Shown here one piece after another: positions 16,997-24,042 of a DNA stretch of 64,000 nucleotides; the first letter of the stretch is position 1, and every line of letters starts with the position of its first letter. The DNA lies in contig JAFWZV010000016.1 in assembly GCA_017517305.1 (NCBI GenBank), positions 1 to 64,000 of the forward strand. The letters are read 5' to 3'. The notes beneath the pieces are model-generated. The model made no database searches and was not told the origin of the DNA. It saw only the letters and a program-made list of their open reading frames with translations. A program made the translations under genes and the position numbers. The DNA is from Lachnospiraceae bacterium. GTDB lineage: Bacteria > Bacillota > Clostridia > Lachnospirales > Lachnospiraceae.

Positions 16997-17755
16997 CTAG
17001 CCCTCTCTTATTACGTCACAGAACAATTTATTAAGCGCTGTCCAATCCTTGTTGTGATCATCTGTTATAACATCCGCAAGCTCCTTCTGTTTGACTAACT
17101 CACTAGCGATAAAATCCTGAATAACCGGAATCTGTGGATTAAGGTCAGACTCCTGCGTAACCTTCTTAATCTCTAATAGTTCATCGATACCCTGACGAAG
17201 CTCATGGGGCAAATCAAGCTTTAGCAAATCATTGAATAACACTGGTGGAGGACAATTATATTCTTCGATATATTTGCAAGCAAGAAGAGGCCTTAATGCG
17301 TAGAAATATTTCTTGTATTTTACAAGCTCATCCTGAAGATAGGTCTCATATGTATTCCTAGCGGTGCCATAGTAGTGGTATATGCCAGTTTTAGCAGAAA
17401 AGTAAGACTTTGCAATCTGGTAAATCTTGTCCCAGGTATCAGTACGCTTGTAAATCACAGGAGAATTGCTCCACTCAAATAGGGTGGCGTTACCCTTCTT
17501 AAACTGGATGAGTGCCTTTCTTAAATCCCAGCCATTGATATCAAGAACCTCATCTAACTGCCACTCAATAGTATCCTTAGGCGAGTCAAGGCGGAGATAC
17601 TCTTCCATAGGTCTCATATAAATGAATCTCACATCATAATCACTGTCAGGTGAAGCAAAGCCCCAGGCCCGACTGCCCGACTCTATGGCAAGGAGAATAG
17701 TAACATTTTCCCGTTCTTCAATTTCTCTAAGCTTTTCTTGTATAGTCGAAATCAT
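16997..17755 (-). CDS. RlaP/YcgL-type nucleotidyltransferase
   Basis: The 252-residue protein has the polymerase-beta type motif of the RlaP/YcgL family: AIESGSRAWGFASPDSDYDVRF (the GSRAWG and DSDYDVRF parts hold the G-S and metal-binding D-x-D), then a helical region with EWSNSPVIY and YYGTARNTY. The family is predicted to transfer nucleotides to RNA or protein, and RlaP is named for association with an RNA ligase, which is not present here. The start lies one base after the stop of the upstream nucleotidyltransferase (TAATATG), so the pair is co-translated. The last codons fall in the inverted repeat at its 3' end. Confidence 0.8.
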   Translation of the reverse strand: MISTIQEKLREIEERENVTILLAIESGSRAWGFASPDSDYDVRFIYMRPMEEYLRLDSPKDTIEWQLDEVLDINGWDLRKALIQFKKGNATLFEWSNSPVIYKRTDTWDKIYQIAKSYFSAKTGIYHYYGTARNTYETYLQDELVKYKKYFYALRPLLACKYIEEYNCPPPVLFNDLLKLDLPHELRQGIDELLEIKKVTQESDLNPQIPVIQDFIASELVKQKELADVITDDHNKDWTALNKLFCDVIREG

Positions 17756-17756
17756 A

Positions 17757-18806
17757 TTAGTAATCCCCCTCTATAGCTTTTCTGTTTACATATTCCACAA
17801 ACTCGCCTACCTTGTCCATATCAGGATTATCAGGTAGAGATGTAGTCTTAGAAACACGCTCCAGCTCACTCTCATAATGAGCCAGCATATCATAGAACTC
17901 AGTTGTAAATGTATGGTCATCCTTCTGGAAACCACCATTTCTAATCTTAAGAAGTAGCTCCAAATCATCCGCACGATGAGTCTTAATAATACCCTTATCT
18001 AAGATATCAATAGCCATCATAAATAAGCGAATAAGGTGCATAGCATGCTTATTCAAATGGTTATCATCCTTCTTCTTGTTTCGCTTGCCAATCCTGTCGT
18101 ACTCCCTAATAACATTTGTAAGGGTGGAGAACAGAGTCTCATAGTTACGAAGTGGATAATGAGTATAATTTGTATCGATAAAAATCTCTGTATCAAGGCC
18201 TGGAGTGACAGCCTGGTCAATGTATAGCTTCATAGAACCATATTCAAAATTTGCATGCTTTAGGTTGAAATCATATAGGGCATTCTGCACCGATTTCAGA
18301 ATATGATGTTCACGCTCAGCCATAGGCATAGAATCTCTAGCTAAAGCATTCTGCAGTCTTCTAAGCTGTGCGCTGGCATATCCACCAAAGGACTTGATAG
18401 CTCTCTTGGAAAGGAAAAGTTCAGTATGGTCAATAATCTCCTGACCAAGCTTAGTCTTAATCAGATACTGGTCATCATCAAGCCCTAAAATCTCGCAGGT
18501 GTTAGGATTGCACTCAAGGAGAAGCTTGATGATTTTATTAAATGAATATATAACCGTGTCAGTTACTCTGTCTTCAAATTGCTCAAATTCAGTAAGGCCG
18601 AGAATGTCGGATGGCTGATTAAGTGCAATACCGCGGAAGTCGATGTCACTGTTTTCGTTGTTAGTGCCATAGGCATGGCTACCGCCTAGGCCTAGAAGAA
18701 TAATGCGGTCCCCTAGGTGTGGGTCAGTGCGGAGGAAGTCGTAGGCGGGGGTGGACATGAGGTGGGTGAAGTTTGGGGTGTTGGTTGTGATGTTTGGTTT
18801 GGACAT
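17757..18806 (-). CDS. Second RlaP-like nucleotidyltransferase
   Basis: The chosen start at 18806 has AGGAAG eight bases upstream; the frame is open for another 82 codons upstream, but that part lacks a good site. The 349-residue product has a polymerase-beta motif, LGLGGSHAYGT plus NSDIDFRG, followed by a long helical domain. It shares family features with the next gene but little close sequence, so the pair is probably a heteromeric or two-step enzyme system. The role is unknown. The divergent kwaA gene starts ~195 bp away, at the edge of the defence island. Confidence 0.75.
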   Translation of the reverse strand: MSKPNITTNTPNFTHLMSTPAYDFLRTDPHLGDRIILLGLGGSHAYGTNNENSDIDFRGIALNQPSDILGLTEFEQFEDRVTDTVIYSFNKIIKLLLECNPNTCEILGLDDDQYLIKTKLGQEIIDHTELFLSKRAIKSFGGYASAQLRRLQNALARDSMPMAEREHHILKSVQNALYDFNLKHANFEYGSMKLYIDQAVTPGLDTEIFIDTNYTHYPLRNYETLFSTLTNVIREYDRIGKRNKKKDDNHLNKHAMHLIRLFMMAIDILDKGIIKTHRADDLELLLKIRNGGFQKDDHTFTTEFYDMLAHYESELERVSKTTSLPDNPDMDKVGEFVEYVNRKAIEGDY

Positions 18807-18958
18807 AGGTGTCACTTCCTTTCTGTGGGGTGTTTTGTTCTTAGGGGGATTATAGCATAAGATGGTGGGGAGGAAAAGTAAGTAGGACAAGACGTTGAAT
18901 AGTGGGACAATGTAATGAGTGAAATCTAGTAGGTATGGGTGTATAATCAGATTATAAA

Positions 18959-18986
18959 TTGTCGAATAATGTATTTTGTATAGCAT
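18959..18986 (+). promoter_or_regulatory. Possible kwaA promoter
   Basis: TTGTCG at 18959-18964 and TAGCAT at 18981-18986 are separated by 16 bp. The start codon is only ~10 bp beyond the expected transcript start, and the match is weak. Confidence 0.35.
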
Positions 18987-19000
18987 AAGAGAGGGGACAA

Positions 19001-19531
19001 ATGGCAAATATTTCGCAGAAGATAGTATATAATTTATCGATAATAGCGCCACTGTTGATAATGACGTCGATGGTTTGGGTTATTCAAAATAATACTTATT
19101 GTATTCCAATACTATTAATATCAATAAGTATTACAATTATTATAGTATTTAAGGTTTCGTTTAGATATGCTTTGAAACATATGGCTCCAATAAAAATAAG
19201 AACTGAACAAATTTCGCCACATGATGAAAAGGCATTTTCGTATTTGCCTACATATCTTCTACCGTTTGCCAGTATAGTAATTAAAGAATTTAATCTAATT
19301 ATACTTTTTTGTATATCTTTGCTGATTATATGTGGAATGATATTTTGCAATACTGCATTTCCAAATCCTGTATTAATGTTAGGGAAGTATCATTTTTATC
19401 AAGTGTCTGCAGATAATGGAGTATCAAATTATTTGTTGATATCAAAACAAAAATATAGAAGTAAAAAACAATTAAATACAGTGTATAGAATGATGGAATT
19501 TTTATTAGTGGATTCAGAGGAGGTAGGATAA
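19001..19531 (+). CDS. kwaA: Kiwa anti-phage system membrane protein KwaA
   Basis: The 176-residue protein has four hydrophobic segments (~8-30, ~33-54, ~85-98, ~102-122) and a soluble C-terminal part. This size and topology match KwaA, and the next gene, 1 bp away, is a DUF4868 protein, the KwaB partner. In Kiwa, KwaA is the membrane component that senses phage attack and KwaB is the DNA-binding/effector partner. GAGAGGGG precedes the ATG. Confidence 0.85.
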   Translation: MANISQKIVYNLSIIAPLLIMTSMVWVIQNNTYCIPILLISISITIIIVFKVSFRYALKHMAPIKIRTEQISPHDEKAFSYLPTYLLPFASIVIKEFNLIILFCISLLIICGMIFCNTAFPNPVLMLGKYHFYQVSADNGVSNYLLISKQKYRSKKQLNTVYRMMEFLLVDSEEVG

Positions 19532-19532
19532 T

Positions 19533-20420
19533 ATGTTCGAAAATTGCTCAATTATGATTATAGGAACAAACCACACAGTAGATGAAATATATAGATTGGA
19601 TATGAATTCAGATACACAGAATGAAATAGTGGAAACTTTTGCAAAAGGAATACAAGAATTGACAGGAGAAAAAACTAGAATTTCATTTGACGGTAGTTAC
19701 AAGCCAAATGATGATGAATATCTAGTTATTGAAAATTTTAGATTGTCTGATGAAATTAAGGATGCAATAAGGAATCCAATAGGCGTACAAGGATTTAGAA
19801 AAAAGAATGATGATTATCCAGAAATAAAGGCAATATTTGTGGGTGAAAGAGAAGAAAATTCAAATGGAGAACAGTTTAAAGTGGCTTTTCAGCGCTTTAA
19901 GAAAGATCAGTATATTTCTACGGCATGGTATAACTTGTTTTTTGATAGAGATACTTTTTTACAGGAAAAAAGATTTGGAATTAGTATCTCAGATGTAGTA
20001 GATTGTTTCGTTGTTGATAATGAATTATGTTTTTCGTCATTCCATTTTACAAGGCAGATTTTTGACTTAAATGATTATTATCGTTCTGCAACAGATAAAG
20101 AGGTACATACATTCACCCAGAATTCAAAATTGATGTTAGAGGATGCGGATGCTTTTGAAGGAATGGCTAATACCATTATAAGAAGAAAAATTGCATTAAT
20201 TAATGATTCAAAAGTATTAGATAAATTTTCGGCTAATGAAATAAAAAGAGAGGCAAAAGCAATTGATATAGATATTGATGTAAAGGACAAAAAAATAGTG
20301 ATTCCAAATGATAAGGAGAAGGTGAAAATTATCTTGGGATTTTTGGATGAAGAAGCATTTAAAGGTCCGTTTTCAAAACACACATATTTGGCAAATTCGA
20401 AGAGAAAGCTTAATAGATAA
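19533..20420 (+). CDS. kwaB: Kiwa anti-phage system protein KwaB (DUF4868)
   Basis: The 295-residue protein has the DUF4868 layout: an N-terminal region with EYLVIENFRL, a middle RFGISISDVVDCFVVDNELCFSSFHFTRQIFDL block, and the typical end HTYLANSKRKL. It follows kwaA with one base between stop and start and AGAGGAGG overlapping the kwaA end. It is the cytoplasmic partner in Kiwa. Length is slightly shorter than, but compatible with, known KwaB. Confidence 0.85.
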   Translation: MFENCSIMIIGTNHTVDEIYRLDMNSDTQNEIVETFAKGIQELTGEKTRISFDGSYKPNDDEYLVIENFRLSDEIKDAIRNPIGVQGFRKKNDDYPEIKAIFVGEREENSNGEQFKVAFQRFKKDQYISTAWYNLFFDRDTFLQEKRFGISISDVVDCFVVDNELCFSSFHFTRQIFDLNDYYRSATDKEVHTFTQNSKLMLEDADAFEGMANTIIRRKIALINDSKVLDKFSANEIKREAKAIDIDIDVKDKKIVIPNDKEKVKIILGFLDEEAFKGPFSKHTYLANSKRKLNR

Positions 20421-20490
20421 CAACAAATAATATATGTTGTGGAATGATATCTTTGAGGAGAAACACGTTAAAAAGTAATATTAGGAGAAA

Positions 20491-20877
20491 ATGAATGATA
20501 GAATCAGTGTATAAATATATAGTTCAAATAAAAATCCTCATGGAGATTGGGGAGAATTCAGAAATCCTACAAATAGAAATCTAATAAAGGGTAAAACTTA
20601 CGTTCCAATACCAGTAAAATATGCTAGGAAGTATAATATCCAACGAGGAGATGTTTTTGTTGCTCATTTTTTTGATGGATATCCTTCGATTCAAATTAAG
20701 GCATCAGGAAATGGTCCGTATGAAGGGGGGATTCAATATGCTAAGCAATTTGTAGGCATAGGAAAAGGTGCATGCAAAGCATTCACACCATGGTATGAAT
20801 CTTGTGGCATAGAAGTAGGCGATTACGTTGAAGTGGAGTTTCTTTCGAGTAATGAGGTAATGTTTTCAAAATTATAG
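20491..20877 (+). pseudogene. Small island gene interrupted by an early stop codon
   Basis: A good ribosome binding site (TTAGGAGAAA) and ATG at 20491 lead to only seven codons before TAA at 20512-20514. The same frame then stays open for 120 codons to a stop at 20877 and reads as a well-formed protein (GKTYVPIPVKYARKYNI, DVFVAHFFDGYPSIQIKASG, KAFTPWYESCGIEVGDYVEV). No alternative start codon lies after the stop and before the conserved-looking part. A nonsense mutation is the simplest reading; a sequencing error or recoding is also possible. The beta-rich pattern looks like a small DNA-binding domain, but I cannot name a family. Confidence 0.6.
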
Positions 20878-20954
20878 TGATGAAGCGTTGTCTGTTTTAT
20901 AATAGTACAATGCTTTTATTTTATAACTAAACGAACATATGTGCGAAGAAGGTA

Positions 20955-20982
20955 TTGACGAAAGTATAATATATGGTAGAAT
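20955..20982 (+). promoter_or_regulatory. Promoter of the restriction endonuclease gene
   Basis: TTGACG at 20955-20960, 16 bp, TAGAAT at 20977-20982. The start would be near 20989, ~40 bp before the start codon. Confidence 0.65.
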
Positions 20983-21029
20983 TAATATGTGGTATAAAGA
21001 AGGGGATCAAATGATTAAGGAGGAATGAG

Positions 21030-22259
21030 ATGTTTTATAAAAAACAACCAGAATCAAACAGACAAAACTATAAAAAGATGCTAACCATAATAGGTCAATT
21101 ATCACACTTATTCTCTGAAAACGATGCCCCTTACTTGGCGTACAGAGTTCATGAAAATGTATTCTGTAAATACTTTCATGCTGAAAATCTAGCTAGAACG
21201 GATTGTTCTGCTGATGCGAAGAAAGACACTATTGGTATTGGCTTAAAAACATGGGTTGGAAATGACGATCAAAAAGTTGCAGAATTCGGAAAGTTAAAGA
21301 AATTTTATACAGATTTAACTGGACTTGAGTTAGTGAAAAAAATTTCGGAGTATAGAAATGAGAGAATTCGAGTCACAAAAAATCTTCATGGAATTACAGA
21401 TATGATATACCATGTTGTAAAAAGAATTCCTGGTGCTATGCAGATAATGGAGTGTACTTTTGATTATATTAATATCGATAATATAAAATTGATTCCTGAC
21501 AGGGGGAATGAAAACAATACATATTTCACAGATGGTAAACATACTTATCATTTTAGTGTATCAAAGAATACTTTGTATATGATTTTTGATGACTTAGAGT
21601 TGATGGATACTATAAATGTAAATATTCTTGATGATCCATACACTTTGTTAGAGAATGCTACAAAAGAACATGTAAATACAATGTTGGGATTTAATAAAAT
21701 AGATGCTGATGGTGGAGAAACATATTTCGAAGGGGATATTTTTACAGATAATATTACAATTGATCAAGTTATTCAAAACGAGAAAAAGGAACAACTTTGT
21801 TTGCCGCTTTATTCAGTTAAGAAGGGTGTGAAATTTGTTGGAGAAAAAAGTGGCTTGAATCAATGGAATGCAGGTGGTCGTAAGAGGAATATTAATGAAA
21901 TTTACATACCATATCAAAAGGTAGATAGAGATAGAAAATCAGATTTCTTCCCTCCTAGAGATACAGCTTTTACTTTGCATATGCCAGATGGTTCAGAGAT
22001 ATCAGCTAAAGTTTGCCAAGAAGCTGACAAGAATAATCCTGTAATTGGAAAGTCAATTATGAGTAACCCAAATAAAGTGTTAGGTAAGTGGCTACTTAGA
22101 GATGTGTTTGAGTTAGAAGAAGGAACTGTATTAACCTATGAAATGCTTGAAAAGTTTGGTATAGATAGTGTTGTTTTTACTAAGAATTCAGATTTGGATT
22201 ACTCCATTGATTTTGCAGAAATAGGCACTTACGAGAAATTTTATAGTATAGAAGAATAG
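21030..22259 (+). CDS. Type II restriction endonuclease, PD-(D/E)XK-like with C-terminal B3-like DNA-binding domain
   Basis: The 409-residue protein precedes a cytosine methyltransferase. Residues ~40-75 hold E42, D58, S60 and the GLK73 strand, a plausible PD-(D/E)XK core (DCSADAKK...IGIGLK). Residues ~257-405 match the B3-like recognition domain known from NgoFVII and BfiI-type enzymes: SGLNQWNAGGRKRNINEIYI, FFPPRDTAFTLHMPDG, KVLGKWLLRDVF and LDYSIDFAEIG. The enzyme is thus predicted to cut unmethylated DNA at the site protected by the partner methyltransferase. AAGGAGG precedes the ATG. A palindromic terminator follows directly. Confidence 0.75.
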   Translation: MFYKKQPESNRQNYKKMLTIIGQLSHLFSENDAPYLAYRVHENVFCKYFHAENLARTDCSADAKKDTIGIGLKTWVGNDDQKVAEFGKLKKFYTDLTGLELVKKISEYRNERIRVTKNLHGITDMIYHVVKRIPGAMQIMECTFDYINIDNIKLIPDRGNENNTYFTDGKHTYHFSVSKNTLYMIFDDLELMDTINVNILDDPYTLLENATKEHVNTMLGFNKIDADGGETYFEGDIFTDNITIDQVIQNEKKEQLCLPLYSVKKGVKFVGEKSGLNQWNAGGRKRNINEIYIPYQKVDRDRKSDFFPPRDTAFTLHMPDGSEISAKVCQEADKNNPVIGKSIMSNPNKVLGKWLLRDVFELEEGTVLTYEMLEKFGIDSVVFTKNSDLDYSIDFAEIGTYEKFYSIEE

Positions 22260-22260
22260 T

Positions 22261-22291
22261 TTTAATAGGCTGATAATATCAGCCTATTAAA
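22261..22291. terminator. Perfect 15-bp inverted repeat after the endonuclease gene
   Basis: TTTAATAGGCTGATA and TATCAGCCTATTAAA flank one base. A-rich on one side and T-rich on the other, so it may stop transcription in both directions between the endonuclease and methyltransferase genes. Confidence 0.65.
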
Positions 22292-22305
22292 ATTGAAAAT
22301 AATAA

Positions 22306-22334
22306 TTGCGGCGCGCCGCGATTTTTGGTACAAT
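22306..22334 (+). promoter_or_regulatory. Methyltransferase promoter overlapped by a 12-bp GC palindrome
   Basis: TTGCGG at 22306-22311, 17 bp, TACAAT at 22329-22334. The perfect palindrome GCGGCGCGCCGC at 22308-22319 covers the -35 box and the adjoining spacer. Such an all-GC block is out of character here. It contains GGCGCGCC, GCGCGC and CGCG, any of which could be the site of the encoded m5C methyltransferase, giving autoregulation by methylation. Confidence 0.65.
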
Positions 22335-22362
22335 TTTACCATAGTATTTTAGGAGGATTTTT

Positions 22363-23334
22363 ATGTTAAAGTGTGCATCTTTTTTTGCTGGTGTTGGAGG
22401 AATAGATAAGGGATTTGAACATAATGAGTTGTTTAAAGTAGTATATGCTAATGAGTTTGACCCGTATCCAGTGAAAACATACGAATTAAATTCAAAGTTG
22501 AAAGTGGATTGTAGAGATATTAAAGAAGTACAGCCAGATGAAATTCCTGATTTTGATGTGATGTTGGCAGGTTTTCCGTGTCAGGCTTTTAGCGTCGCTG
22601 GATACCGAAAAGGTTTTGAGGATGAAAAGGGAAGGGGTACTTTGTTTTTCGAGTTGGTTAGAATTATAGAAGCGAAAGAACCGGAAATTGTATTCCTTGA
22701 AAATGTAAAGAATTTAGTAGGACATGATAATGGAAATACATTTAGGGTAATAAATGAATGTTTAGAGCAGAACGGTTATAAGGTATATCCTATGGTTCTT
22801 AATGCTATGGAATACGGAAACATACCCCAGAATAGAGAAAGAATATATTTGGTGTGTTTTAAGGATGAAAGAGTATATCAAAATTTCCGCCCACTTATGC
22901 CAATACCACTCAAGAAGAAACTGTCGGATATTATAGATTTTAAAACAAAAGTAGATGATAAGTATTATTATACAGAGGGAAAGTATAAAGGGGATATATA
23001 TGAGCAATTAGTAGCTGCGATGGATGATGAGAATGCGGTGTATCAGTGGCGAAGAAAATATGTAAGAAAAAATAAGAGTGGAGTAGTTCCAACCTTAACA
23101 GCTAACCAAGGTGAGGGCGGTCATAATGTATGTTTGATTAAAACAAAACATGGAATCAGAAAAATGACTCCTCATGAATGTTTCAATACGCAAGGATTTT
23201 CTAAGAAATTTAAATTGCCTAAAGATATGAGTGATGCGCGTCTTTACAAGCAGGCTGGTAATTCTGTTTGTGTGTCTGTTATTGAGAGATTGGCTGATAA
23301 GATAGCTGAAGCGTATAAAGCGGTAAATGCATAG
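22363..23334 (+). CDS. DNA (cytosine-5-)-methyltransferase of the restriction-modification system
   Basis: The 323-residue protein has all m5C motifs in order: I FFAGVGGIDKGFE, IV GFPCQAFSVAGYRKGFED with the catalytic Cys, VI LENVKNLV, VIII NIPQNRERIYLV, and IX-X RKMTPHECFNTQGF...QAGNSVCVSVIERLADKI. The target-recognition part between VIII and IX is short (~90 residues). It protects the host site from the upstream endonuclease. GGAGG precedes the ATG. Confidence 0.93.
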   Translation: MLKCASFFAGVGGIDKGFEHNELFKVVYANEFDPYPVKTYELNSKLKVDCRDIKEVQPDEIPDFDVMLAGFPCQAFSVAGYRKGFEDEKGRGTLFFELVRIIEAKEPEIVFLENVKNLVGHDNGNTFRVINECLEQNGYKVYPMVLNAMEYGNIPQNRERIYLVCFKDERVYQNFRPLMPIPLKKKLSDIIDFKTKVDDKYYYTEGKYKGDIYEQLVAAMDDENAVYQWRRKYVRKNKSGVVPTLTANQGEGGHNVCLIKTKHGIRKMTPHECFNTQGFSKKFKLPKDMSDARLYKQAGNSVCVSVIERLADKIAEAYKAVNA

Positions 23335-23372
23335 AAATATATAGCACATATTTGTATTTTAGAGGATGAAAA

Positions 23373-23969
23373 ATGAGCAAAGGCAGAAAGAAAAATAAGA
23401 ATAAGAAAAAGATTTCAAATAGACAAGTAGAGGAAAAAAGTGTATTAAGTGTTTCGATAGAGGAGTTCGCTTCAATTCAAGAAGAAGCGTATTATAATGC
23501 GTTGAAAAAACTGGAGTTGGATAGAAAAAACGAAAAAACGCAAGAAGTTAAAAAAGAATCCGAGCTAGAAAAACAGACTTTAAAAGATAAAATAAGATTT
23601 ATATTTTATATGCTTGTGTTGCCTGGTAAAGCGCAAGAGAATCTTGGGTTAGATGTTAGAGTATATGATATATTACTAAGTATATTTGTGTCTGGTGTAT
23701 TTAAGCTGATTGGACATGTTATTAGAATTATTTCTATCGTTCTTACAATTGCCCTTTCGATAGATGCATTTAATAAAGATGTTAATTTGTTTGTAATAAT
23801 AAATGTTATTCTTGTAGGAATTGTATTAATGCTTATGGGGAGTTTGTTTATACTTGCAGGTGATGAATTTGAAAAACAAGATGACAAAAATTGTTTATAT
23901 GCCTATTCTGCTAGCTTTATTGCATTAATCACTTTGATAGTTAGTGTTATTGGTATGACTTGTGATTGA
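23373..23969 (+). CDS. Island membrane protein, unknown
   Basis: The 198-residue protein starts with a very basic Lys/Asn stretch, then a helical, charged region (~30-72), and ends with hydrophobic segments (~75-90, ~105-130, ~138-165, ~175-195). It looks like a basic cytoplasmic head on a three- or four-helix membrane domain. It lies between the methyltransferase and the GmrSD-like gene in the same direction. No family is recognised. Confidence 0.55.
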   Translation: MSKGRKKNKNKKKISNRQVEEKSVLSVSIEEFASIQEEAYYNALKKLELDRKNEKTQEVKKESELEKQTLKDKIRFIFYMLVLPGKAQENLGLDVRVYDILLSIFVSGVFKLIGHVIRIISIVLTIALSIDAFNKDVNLFVIINVILVGIVLMLMGSLFILAGDEFEKQDDKNCLYAYSASFIALITLIVSVIGMTCD

Positions 23970-24042
23970 TACTATTCTATTACGCATATAGAGTGTTTTT
24001 GTTAGATGGATAACTAAATTGTTCGAGTGAGGAGGAAAACAA

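Noticed and set aside
18036-18227. Plus-strand 63-codon frame within the nucleotidyltransferase gene
   Set aside because: Antisense shadow without ribosome binding site.
17757-19052. Longer version of the second nucleotidyltransferase starting at 19052
   Set aside because: The first 82 codons are hydrophobic and unlike the family, lack a ribosome binding site and would overlap kwaA; the internal ATG at 18806 has a good site.
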